A program made the position numbers and the translations under genes. The notes beneath the pieces were generated by a model. That model did not search any database, was not told the origin of the DNA, and saw nothing but the letters and a program-made list of their open reading frames with translations. From NCBI GenBank assembly GCA_022818135.1, contig JAFMSR010000018.1, forward strand, positions 39,425,951-39,489,950: 64,000 nucleotides of DNA, in the 5' to 3' direction. The stretch's first letter is position 1; each line of letters starts with the position of its first letter. This document shows positions 49,021 through 58,300 of this stretch, one piece after another. The stretch comes from Saxidomus purpurata. Its lineage: Eukaryota; Mollusca; Bivalvia; Venerida; Veneridae.

Positions 49021-50497
49021 AAAAACAAGAGGGCCAAGATTGCCTTATATCACCTTTAAATCATGTGAAGAACTAGATAATGCTATAATACCAAATAAGA
49101 TTTCCTATATAGCCTTGTAAAAACAAAAATAATATCAAAAGGAGGAATTTTCAGAAATCGCAGCTGCCAAAAGGCCCTTCACAGCACCCGTGCACAACAC
49201 ACACGCTACACTATACGTTTATACCAAATCAAACAGCGTTTTGCACACGCAATTTATACCAACTCACACTAGCATACAAGCAAACATTCGAGGACAAACG
49301 AACAATTAAAGGAACACAGTGGGGCACCGCCTTGGAACAAATGATCCCCCGCAAGGTAATTTTTACCCCAGGAGCCTAATTTGATCAAAATTTAACATAT
49401 GTTCTACTAGGCAATGCTACATTCCAATTCTAACTCTAGCATTTTGTTTCAGAGAAGAAGATTATTAAAGTATTTTACCAAATATCTGATAGCGAACAAG
49501 CTTACCTACGAGAGAGAATATTGACCGGGGGACATAATTTGAACAAATTGGTAAGGTCCATAGCCAATGCTACATTCCAAATGATCTATGCTCTAGGCCT
49601 TGTTGTATCATAGAAGAGGATTTTAAAGTTTATCCATTAAATGCTTATTATAAAACAAGTGACCCCGGGCCGAGTCAATTTTGGTCCGGGGCTCATAATT
49701 TGCACAATCTTGGTAGAGGTCTACTTGCCAATGGTGCAAAATTCAAGCTCTAGGCCTAATGGTTTATATAGCAAATTTTTAAGTTTTTCCTATATACTCC
49801 TATGTAAAACAAATGATCCCCCCTGGCAAGGTCAATTTTGACCCCAGGGGCCATAATTTGAACAAACTTTGAAGAGGTCTACTAGGCAATGCTACATGCC
49901 AAATATCTATGCTCTAGGCCTTGTGGTTTCAGAGAAAAAGATTTTTTAAAGTTTTCCCTATATATTCCTATGCAAAACTAAGTGACCCCCGGTGCGGGGT
50001 CAATTTTGACCCGGGGGTCATAATTTAAACAATCTTGGTAGAGGTCCACTAGCCAATGCTACATGCCAAATATCTAAGCTCTAGGCCTTGTGGTTTCAGA
50101 TTAGAAGATTTGTTTCCCTATATATTCCTATGCAAACTAAGTGACCACCCCCGCGGGGTCAATTTTGACCCGGGGGTCATAATTTGAACAATCTTGGTAG
50201 AGGTCCACTAGACAATGCTGCATGCCAAATATCTAAGCTCTAGGCCTTGTGCTTTCAGAGAAGAAGATTTTAAAAGTTTTTCCTATCTGTTGCCATAGCA
50301 ACCAGAGTTCTGCATGGAATAAATTCTTTGAACAATTTTGGTAGAGCTTCATGCAAGGAACATTCCTGCATAGTTTTATCAACATTGGCCTAGAGGTTTC
50401 AGAGGAGATGTCATTTGAATCAAATGTTGACGGACGACGGACGACGGACAATCATCGATCAGAAAAGCTCACCCTGGCGTAGCCAGGTGAGCTAAAA
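49021..50497 (+). mobile_element. Tandem-core element (pearl-like) with terminal hairpin
   Basis: The leader is 'acaagagggccaagattgcc'. From 49340 to about 50290 there are about six core units of 157-167 bp, marked by 'gctctaggcc' at 49590, 49747, 49911, 50078 and 50236 plus a weaker 49432. Each unit also holds 'gtcaattttgacc' and 'ataatttgaacaatctt'. The 3' part has 'gacggacgacggacgacgga' and ends in the stem-loop 'agctcaccctggc', 'gta', 'gccaggtgagct' (50465-50492), then 'aaaaa'. The layout of leader, about 160-bp core and hairpin tail matches non-autonomous pearl/Helentron-type elements known in bivalves. Open frames here are by-products of the repeat. An R1 copy at 49119-49338 interrupts the leader. 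Confidence 0.75.
49119..49338 (+). repeat. R1 repeat, diverged copy nested in the pearl-like element
   Basis: Contains the R1 start, 'cacagcacccgtgcaca', a decayed CA region, 'cactagcatacaa', 'cgaggacaaacgaacaatta' and 'gcaccgccttggaac'. It ends there and joins directly to core sequence 'aaatgatcccc'. It is more diverged than the copies at 52-58 kb, so probably older. Confidence 0.7.
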
Positions 50498-51008
50498 AGC
50501 AAAAAATACCTCATTGATTTATAAGAACAGGACAGAAAATGTGTTGATGGCGCTGAAATACCCCGCAATATTTCATATAATAAACAATCGTTTGTTGTGA
50601 TATATTTATAATGTAATTTATCCCAATTTTGCGCCGTATGGATTCTAGGAATAACGATGACAGTAACTACCTTTGAAAAAAATAGTCGAGGCAATGTTTA
50701 GTATATAAAAGCGATTGTTAGATAGATTTTATAGTAAACATTAATTCTATTCAATCGGAAGGCCCCAAATGTTAGAAGGTGAGAAAAGAAAACAGGACCT
50801 TGACGGGGCCGGGATTCGAGCCCATATACCTTCCCTTGCAATGTTGTGCTAATGCTCTCCGGAACCGGCCATTTATCGAAATTGTCTCCAATAGTAATTA
50901 AATATCAATAATGCCATGTGTATCAGGAAACAAACTTAATCCTTGTTGCTACTCCAATTATTGACCGTTATTCACTGGCAGAGAAAGTATAAATACACTA
51001 CACTTATG
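50498..51008. other. No feature recognised
   Basis: AT-rich DNA. An 80-codon minus frame runs into the pearl-like 3' end and is not supported. Confidence 0.4.
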
Positions 51009-51402
51009 ACTCACATTAAGTTGGAGGTAAAAACATATTAATACGTTGATAAATATGAATTACAATGTATATACGTACATAAATTATTAACTCATGCAAG
51101 AAAAACTGAAAACACAAGAGTATTTTATTGTCTATTCCCATTCCCACTATATATGTACGTGGATGAATGAATGCATTTGTAAATATCGTATTACAAATCA
51201 AGTAAAATGACCAAAAAGACTGAAAAACAACTTGTTTTTCTAAAGCTAATACTATATCGTTAGTTATGATTGACTATTTACAAAGTCCTTTATCTTTTTA
51301 AAACTTACATTATGAATTATACATTATCTCTTGAAAAAAGGTGTTTTCGGTCTGCATAAATTGTTTTTGCTCCCTTTTAAGTCTTTTTTAGTCTTATTCG
51401 GC
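51009..51402 (+). repeat. Dispersed repeat family X, copy 2
   Basis: Direct match to 28027-28424 over about 395 bp, with a short internal deletion near 51225. Flanks differ, so this is a dispersed rather than a segmental copy. Confidence 0.7.
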
Positions 51403-52179
51403 TGTTTTCAGTAATTCTATTCATCCAGTACTAGGTTTTGTTCGGTTGTTTTCTATGCACCCTGTTTTATCCAGTTGGAAGGTGCCTTACAGCGTAAATG
51501 TTTCATTTTAAAAACTGTTATACATTCTACTCGTCATTTCATCGGCGGTTGAAGAGTTCCAAACTTCCGGTTAAAAGCAAGCTTAATATGGCTGAAAAAC
51601 ACATTGACCGAATTTAGTCTGTGGAAATCAGTAGTAATAAAGGGTGAAGGCTTCCTTGGAAATACTCATAGCCAATGGCTTCACATACAAGTAGTAGTTT
51701 GTAATTCTTTACATTGGTCTTTACATAAAAATATGTATGAAAAATATACCATACCAACTTTAAGTATTTATGGCAAGTAGTTATAGAAATGTATCAATCG
51801 TCCCTTTGAAGTGAATTTAATTATTTTTAGACACTGTGCAAGCAATCGCTTTTGATGACAATTTTGAATTCTTTAATCTAAATATCCACATCTCTATTAA
51901 ATTATATTAGCATGCAGACTTCAATTTATGAAATGAAACGTGAAATTAAAAGTAATAAGAAACCTTCACATGGATAACGGTTGGGTGTATAAAAATAAAT
52001 TAAAGGCGAACACATAAAAATATTCCTTCAGCAAGAGAAATGTGTATACTTTTCAGTACATAAGGTAACACTTAGTTGCCGGCCTAGTTCAAAATTTAGA
52101 ATGGATAAAATTGTTAATCAATTTATTGGCATGCTATTTCCTGTTGTGGTAATGGTATCAGACGGTTAAGAAATGAGGT
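51403..52179. other. No feature recognised
   Basis: AT-rich DNA without supported features. Confidence 0.4.
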
Positions 52180-52218
52180 AAAAAAACAAAAATAATATCA
52201 AACAAGGAATGCCACGTA
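52180..52218 (+). repeat. R1 repeat, 5'-end fragment only
   Basis: A-run, then 'caaaaataatatcaaacaag' and 'gaatgccacgta'. It stops before the 'ccaaaaacgcagcct' block. It has the same 5'-only shape as the fragment at 6073. Confidence 0.7.
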
Positions 52219-52469
52219 GAGCTGTACTGCTGTACATATTAAACTTCCTAAACACATAACACAAGATGATAACTTATGAAGTGTTCAGCTTTCATCTTAG
52301 GAGCAAACAACGAGAAAACTTATCGTTCCCGATTCTAATATTTACAATTTCGAGGCGATCTTCTATATAAACAAATGAAAGAATCTATTGATGGCTGATT
52401 ATAGATCATACTTGAGAAATGATTTCAGAAACGTATCCAGGACAACCATCTTTCATTGTCGGTTTGATG

Positions 52470-52691
52470 CTGGTCCTAGCAGGGTTCTTTTTTTCCGTCC
52501 TGGACTTTGGAACATGGTGGGGGTAAGAGGAGGTTGGGTGCGCACCATAAACCGGTTTAAGCTCCCCAGTGGTGTTTGCCACTGACCGTTCCAAGGCGGT
52601 GCCCCCTGTGTTCCGTTAATTGTTCGTTTTGTCCTCGTGTGTTTGCTTTGTATGCTGTGTGTGTTGGTAGTGTATGTTTGTGTGTGTACAT

Positions 52692-52736
<45 letters not shown>

Positions 52737-52828
52737 GGTGGTGTGCACTTCTGGGTGCTGTGGGGCTCGTTTTGGGGAGGCTGCGTTTTTGGTGCGTGGC
52801 ATTCCCTGTTTGATATTATTTTTGTTTT
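52470..52828 (-). repeat. R1 repeat, full-length inverted copy
   Basis: On the minus strand: the A-rich start, 'aatatcaaacagggaatgcc', 'cgcagcctccc', a (CA)n core (52692-52733 as TG), 'cctt ggaacggtcagtggca', 'taaaccggttta', 'gtgcgcacccaacct', 'ccatgttccaaagtcc', and the end 'ccctgctaggaccag'. It is flanked by 'tttgatg' (52463-52469) and 'tttgatg' (about 52826-52832), a candidate 7-bp target duplication. This is the best guide to R1 length (about 355 bp). Open frames over the CA run are meaningless. Confidence 0.75.
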
Positions 52829-52947
52829 GATGAATAGTTTCCCGAGGGTGAAATTGAATTTTACTAAATTGAAAAATGGATCAAATATGCACATAATAAC
52901 ACACTTAGAGAGTGATCTTATCGTTGACTCCTAATTGTTGTTTTTAA

Positions 52948-53301
52948 ACGGGCACTCCCTACATCTAGCAGATTATAATCTCGAAACGTAGATTATGTGT
53001 TCAATGAACGTAAAATGATAAATAAATACAACTTCAAAAAGAAACTATGGCGAAAATGCCTCATTTTACCGCAATTAATCAATATAGAAGCTTTCTGTAC
53101 TTTTTGTACAACAACAACTCCTCATAGATTATTGAATGATTCACGGTACTGCAGTATATTTTACACCGCTGATTTTATCGGTAATGACTGGAAAAACTTA
53201 GCTGAAACTTTTAGGTTAAGTAATAGTACTGCCAATTTTTTTTATTATTAATGGAGGTGTTGGAGGTTATTTAGTTCGACATCAGTTATAGGGTTGTCCC
53301 T
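52948..53301 (+). mobile_element. M MITE, complete copy flanked by TTAA
   Basis: Flanked by TTAA (52944-52947 and 53302-53305). The left end 'acgggcactccctaca' and right end 'tatagggttgtccct' are imperfect inverted repeats. The 84-codon open frame inside is not kept in the copy at 57.2 kb, so the element is non-coding. A TTAA target is typical of piggyBac and Kolobok-type elements. Which one mobilised M cannot be told here. Confidence 0.75.
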
Positions 53302-53589
53302 TTAAGTACATTGTATTATATTTTTTTCTTACAATATTTCTTCATAGGCTACAAGAAATATAGGCTACAAGTACATGTAGAAGGCCTGATGAAAAAATAC
53401 AGATTAAATACGGTGCAGTTTTTCACATAAAAATGGAACTAATTTATTCTTGTCTGAAGAAGACGTTTCCCAAATAATAACTACTTTTCAATGGAGATAT
53501 TAATTGCCCACTCTAAAATCCAGACCGATGGCAATGAACAGAGAAAATAATAGACAGGAAAAAGTCCCTGTCAAATTAAATTAAGCCAA

Positions 53590-53920
53590 AAGCATAAATA
53601 ATACTGGAATATTTACAAGTATAATTTCTAAACGTAATAGATTATGCTTTACAGTCCAGCCATTATTGGTCAAATCAGCGTCTTAAAATATGTTGCAGTA
53701 CCATAAAACATTCAATAACATAATTTTACGTAAAGTTGCTGTTGTACAATCAATGTGCGATCTATTACAGAATGTTTCTATGTTGTAAATTTGTGCTAAA
53801 ATGAGTTACCTTTTTATGTATTTTGTTCTTTAAAAGTGTGTTTATTTATCATTTTACATTCATTGAGCACATTATTTATATTTATAGAATATAATCTGCT
53901 ACATATGTCGAAAGTGCCCT
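53590..53920 (-). mobile_element. M MITE, inverted copy
   Basis: Minus-strand match to 52948-53301: 'gttgcagtacca', 'cattcaataacat', 'tttatttatcattttacatt', 'cattgagcacat', 'ataatctgctacatatg', ending next to TTAA (53921-53924). The distal end is diverged. Confidence 0.6.
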
Positions 53921-53944
53921 TTAAAACACAATATCAGAAATCCT

Positions 53945-54279
53945 AATATTGTTGACAAAATGTTATGTGCGCCAGTTTAAATATTTGCAAGTAAAACTAC
54001 ATTAACTCAAATCTGAAGCTATACAATTGGTAAAATCGGCGTTTATAATTGTGTTGCGGTACTGTGAACCATTCAATACTGTATATAAATTTGTACACAA
54101 AATGGGTAGATAGCGATTTATTACAGAAGGCCTCTATGTTGATCATTTATGCTACAATGGGGCATTTTCGATATATGCTGTTCTTTAAAAATGTATTTAT
54201 TAATTATTTTGCGTTCATTGAACGTATCATTTATGTTTCGAGAAGACAAAAATCTGCTAGATGCAGGGCCAGAGCCCCT
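53945..54279 (-). mobile_element. M MITE, inverted copy
   Basis: Minus-strand match: 'gttgcggtactgtgaaccat', 'gatagcgatttattacaga', 'gcgttcattgaacgtat', 'tgtttcgag', 'tctgctagatgcag', with TTAA at 54280-54283. It lies tail to tail behind the previous M copy. The 83-codon frame is a by-product. Confidence 0.65.
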
Positions 54280-54415
54280 TTAAGAGGGGATATAATCTGA
54301 AACATGTTGCAGTTGGTTTTTGAATATTTAAATGTTTGCAAAAGAACCATAAACAAAAAGTACATATCTTATTTAATGCTTTGTGCCTGAAATCAATAGT
54401 ACATCTTTTATTTAG

Positions 54416-54670
54416 AAAAACAAAAATAATATCAAACAGGGAATGCCACGTACCAAAAACGCAGCCTCCCCAAAACAAGCCCCACAGCACCCAGAAGTGG
54501 ACACCACCAACACACACACACAACACACACACACATACACTACCAACACACACTAGCATACAAAGCAAACACACGAGGACAAAACGAACAATTAAAGGAA
54601 CACAGTGGGGCACCGCCTTGGAACGGTCAGTGGCAAAAACACCACTGGGGAGCTTAAACCGGTTTATGGT
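54416..54670 (+). repeat. R1 repeat, near-complete copy
   Basis: All R1 blocks are present through 'taaaccggtttatggt', with a short (CA)n core at about 54512-54542. The 'gtgcgcacccaacct' tail is missing. Very close to the copies at 52.5 and 57.5 kb in the shared blocks, so recently active. Confidence 0.8.
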
Positions 54671-54854
54671 AGACGAAAACATTTGCTGATACACGTTTAA
54701 CGGCTGTAGGTTATATGTTGAATGCTCATATAGACCAAGAAGAACTGTATCTTCTGTAATGGCTTTCTCTATGACACTTGTACAGATACAGGGAATAACG
54801 GTTCATTCCCCACAAAAGTTCGGCACAAACACGTTGCAAAACCACTTCTTGAAG
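54671..54854. other. Short spacer between R1 copies
   Basis: AT-rich spacer without features. Confidence 0.4.
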
Positions 54855-54943
54855 AAAAAAAAAAAAAAACCAAACGGGGGAGGGGAGGCCGTACCAAAAA
54901 CGCAGCCTCCCCAAAACGAACCCCACATCACCCAGAAGTCCAC
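54855..54943 (+). repeat. R1 repeat, 5' third, homopolymer-smeared
   Basis: The last part ('gtaccaaaaacgcagcctcc' then 'ccaaaacgaaccccacatca') is normal. The first 35 bases are not: 'aaaaataatat' appears as A only, and 'agggaatgcc' appears as 'gggggaggggaggcc'. The element stops at 'cacccagaagtccac'. Confidence 0.7.
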
Positions 54944-54978
54944 GGTATATAATCGTTTTCACTATGTTGAATGAACTT

Positions 54979-55025
54979 CGTTTTTGGTACGTGGCATTCC
55001 CTGTTTGATATTATTTTTGTTTTTA
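54979..55025 (-). repeat. R1 repeat, 5'-end fragment only, inverted
   Basis: 'cgtttttggtacgtggcatt' and 'ccctgtttgatattattttt' followed by 'gtttt': the reverse complement of the first 47 bases of R1. It faces the copy at 54855, with a 35-base spacer. Confidence 0.8.
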
Positions 55026-55805
55026 TGTAACATTGGTGTGGTAATAATCCCTGCAACAGATTTTCAATGAATTCAGGGCATCGATAATCATATTTAATTA
55101 AAATCGTATTGACTTAATAAGATTTGTGTAATCATTTTAATCTGAAACTAAGTGAAACTCATCTCATATGCCATTCACAATGTGTCGTCTCTGTGATAGC
55201 ATCAGTTTTATGAAAATAAATATTGTCTTTAATCCTGTTCCTTACGACACGTGGAAAGCATTAACTTTCTTTTAGCGTTTCCGTCTTAATTTTAATTCAA
55301 TAACTGGCTACCTCAGTTACATAAATTATACATAATATTTTTTATCAGTTTTGGGCATTTTAGCTGCTTAGCTATTAGAGTTACCGGGACATATGACTGC
55401 AAAATATTTCCTGTTATTGTGAAACGGGTTCCTGTGCTCCTCATTTATCATCTTTACACGATGAAGATTTCAAGTATTTTGCACTTTTCAAATTACTGAA
55501 ACGGCTCTTTCTTCGGAGGCGATATGTTATAATTCATAATTCCCAGATACAAAGAGGCAGCTTTATCAAAATTGGGAAGCATTAAATGCCGAACTGACTA
55601 CAAATATCTTAGAACTAACTAACACGCTACATTTCAGTTCATTGCCTTGTCGGTGTACCAGATTAATTTAGATATATGCCCAAAATATTTCTAGAAAATC
55701 GACCACTCGCAAAACCGCTACCACTACACATATTTATCATACTTTACATTGACACTCTTTATCATGCATTTCTTCTGTAAGCTCATATTGCTATATTTTG
55801 TGTTT
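55026..55805. other. No feature recognised
   Basis: AT-rich DNA with no supported features. Confidence 0.4.
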
Positions 55806-56650
55806 TTTTACAATGGATTTTTCCGGGGGAAAACGCACCGTGGGGAACCGTCCGTGCGTCCCACTTACAAATCGTGGTCGGACTGTAACTCTGTCATGCA
55901 TTGAAGGATTTTAAAATAACTTGGCAACATGTCTAGCACATCAAACGACGTGTCGCGTGCAAGACCCACATCCCTACCTCAAAGGTCAAGGTACACTTGG
56001 AGTATGAAGGTTATGGAATCCCATATATGCACACATTCTTGGACTTAACTTTGTCATGCATTGAAGGATTTTAAAATAACTTGGCACAAATTCTAGCACA
56101 TCAAGACGACGTGTCGCGTGCAAGACCCACGTCCCACCTCAAAGGCAAGGTCACACTTAGAGTTTGAAGGTAATGGATTCCTCAATATATGCACACATTC
56201 TTCGCTGTAATTTTGTCATTGCTTTGAAGGATTTTAAAATAATTTGGCACAAATGTCTAGCACATCAAGACGACGTGTCGCGTGCAAGATCCACATCCCT
56301 ACCACAAAGGTCAAAGGTCACACTTAGAATTTATAGGTAATGGAATCCTGTATATATGCATACATTTGTGTCCGGACTATAACTTTATTATACTTTGAAG
56401 GATTTTAAAATAACTTGGACAAATGTCTAGCACATCAAGCGGATTGTCCAGGCAAGACCCAAGTCCCTACCTCAAAGGTCAAGGTCACACTTAGTGTTTA
56501 AAGTAATGGAATACTGTATGCATGATTACTCTGTCATGCATGGAAGGATTTTAAAATTGAATAGCACATTTATTGAGCACATGGAAGGACACAGACTGTT
56601 GAGGGGCACTTTTTTCGGGGCATTCGTCACTTGTGAGGGACAGCCGTTTT
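55806..56650 (+). mobile_element. Tandem-core element, five units of about 146-171 bp
   Basis: Core landmarks are 'ttgaaggattttaaaata' at 55901, 56061, 56224 and 56395 and a variant at 56541. Each unit also has 'gacgacgtgtcgcgtgcaag', 'gacccacatccctacctc' and 'aaaggtcaaggtcacactta'. The leader at 55820-55862 holds 'ccgtccgtgcgtcc', and the tail 'ggcattcgtcacttgtgagg' ends the element. The same architecture as the 30.0-kb element. Non-coding; no ORF is kept through the units. Confidence 0.7.
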
Positions 56651-56659
56651 TTCTTTTAA

Positions 56660-56991
56660 AGCTGCTCGCTCTCAGATTTTATTTTCGCTATATGAAAAAC
56701 ATTTTTGAAAGCAACATTAAGTCGTATAAAAAGGTTTCAGTATAAATTCCTGTCAAGTTTGTCTGTAGATTTGAAAAAATACGCTACTAAATTATAAAAT
56801 GATGCAAAAACTTTTGAAATTCCAAAATGATAGTTTAGCGGTGCCGTAAAACCAGAATTTTCAACTGAGTTTTGCAAAGTCATTCCTAGAGTTTTACTTC
56901 TATGTAGATTCTAGCCTTTAGTTTTATATGTATGTATTACTATGTCATTTTTAAAATTTATAGTTTTCAACGGCACTGAGAGCGAGCAGCT
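56660..56991. mobile_element. G MITE, 332 bp with perfect 16-bp TIRs and TTAA flanks
   Basis: The left end 'agctgctcgctctcag' and right end 'ctgagagcgagcagct' are exact reverse complements. TTAA stands at 56656-56659 and 56992-56995. The interior is AT-rich and non-coding. It starts directly after the tandem-core element. Confidence 0.85.
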
Positions 56992-57186
56992 TTAAAACTT
57001 CTACAATTGATCATATTGATTAATTACTTGATACCTGGAATGCAAACCGCTCTCGTAATTTCCGATTTAGAATATGATAATCTAAAGATTATGATGTCAA
57101 ACCTTGATTATTTTGTTCTGCTATTAATAACAGAATTAGATCAAATTTATCAAAGCGAAATCAAAGATTTTATTCACAATATTTAA

Positions 57187-57659
57187 AGAGGCACTCCCTA
57201 CAGCTAGCAGATTATATTCTCGAAACAAATTATGTGTTCAGTGAACGTAAAAGAAGAACCTATAGCGAAAAATGCCTAATTTTACTACAATTAATCAATA
57301 TAGAGGCTTTCTGTAATAAATCGCATCGGCCCATTAATTGTACATCAACAACTTTACATAGATTATTGAATGGTTTACGGTACTGCAGTATGTATATTTT
57401 AACCGCTAATTTTATCGATAATGACTGGGAATATCTGAAACTTTTAGGTTAAGTTATAATATTTCCAAAGATTCCATTATTTATGTTTTGGAGGTTATTT
57501 AGTTTGACAAAAGTTATAGAAACAAAAAAACAAAAATAATATCAAACAGGGAATGCCACGTACCAAAAACGCAGCCTCCCCAAAACGAGCCCCACAGCAC
57601 CCAGAAGTGCAGATCGCCAACTTTAATAGAAAAACACACACAAACATCATGTACACACA

Positions 57660-57699
<40 letters not shown>

Positions 57700-57743
57700 T
57701 TTTTTTATTACACCCTAGGGTATGTTTTATAGGGTATGTCCCT
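57187..57743 (+). mobile_element. M MITE interrupted by an R1 insertion
   Basis: TTAA flanks at 57183-57186 and 57744-57747. The left part 'gaggcactccctacag', 'ctagcagattatattctcga', 'attattgaatggtttacggt', 'actgcagtatg' follows the 52.9-kb copy. The match breaks at 'aaaagttatag' (57519) and resumes at 'ttatagggtatgtccc' (57727), with R1 between. The open frame 57234-57452 is a by-product. Confidence 0.75.
57520..57726 (+). repeat. R1 repeat nested in M, with a 37-A run
   Basis: A normal 5' R1 sequence runs to 'cacccagaagtgcagatcgc'. Then come a short CA-rich part, 37 A (57661-57697), 'ggttttttta' and 'ttacaccctagggtatgt'. The expected 3' blocks ('gccttggaacggtca' and 'aaaccggttta') are absent or overwritten. 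'ttatag' occurs on both sides (57514-57519 and 57727-57732), a possible target duplication. Confidence 0.7.
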
Positions 57744-57886
57744 TTAAGTCCGATATAACTTTATTATCTCTTGCACCTTGTAGAAATACTGTTTAAAGCG
57801 AAACAGATGACCATTCTGCAATAAATTTAAGTATCCCTTTATAATTTTTTGATGAAAACCTGAAATCAGATATCGTGATCATTTAA

Positions 57887-58296
57887 ACAGCCATTATGCG
57901 CATCTTACTGCAAATAGTGTATTTTTGGTGACAGTTTTATAAAATCAATTTATTCAGATATGTGAAATTAATGATAATGCCGCATTATTATTTGAAGTTG
58001 GTGCTTTAGAAATAAAGAAAATCGGACTAATGAAATAAAATTTCCTTTCTTCGCAGTTGTTGTGTTGTTAGCAGAGATTTCTGCAGTGGAAGTGAAGCAA
58101 CTCCTGCATGCAGTTTTTTTTAAAGACTGGCCCAGTCAAAATAGAAAAAGTAATATTTGGAAAGTTTTTAATTGGTACTGGTAGCAGGAGGGGTTTGGTG
58201 TATTGGGTTTAAAAGTATTGTTTCCTCTACACTTTTTTATGCACACCTTTTGCAGTTTGAATTTTAATTGAAAAAAAAATTAAGCATAATTCCACT
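57887..58296. mobile_element. K MITE, copy 2, flanked by TTAA
   Basis: TTAA at 57883-57886 and 58297-58300, 410 bp apart. Left 'acagccattatgcgcatc' and right 'aagcataattccact' are imperfect inverted repeats. Interior matches 30907-31308. No frame is shared by the two copies, so it is non-coding. Confidence 0.75.
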
Positions 58297-58300
58297 TTAA

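Noticed and set aside
49641..49841. 66-codon frame in the pearl-like core
   Set aside because: It covers parts of tandem units and is not open in neighbouring units.
49336..50290. CRISPR-like array of repeats
   Set aside because: The regular spacing is that of whole 157-167-bp tandem units without short repeats and unique spacers. The context is an animal genome.
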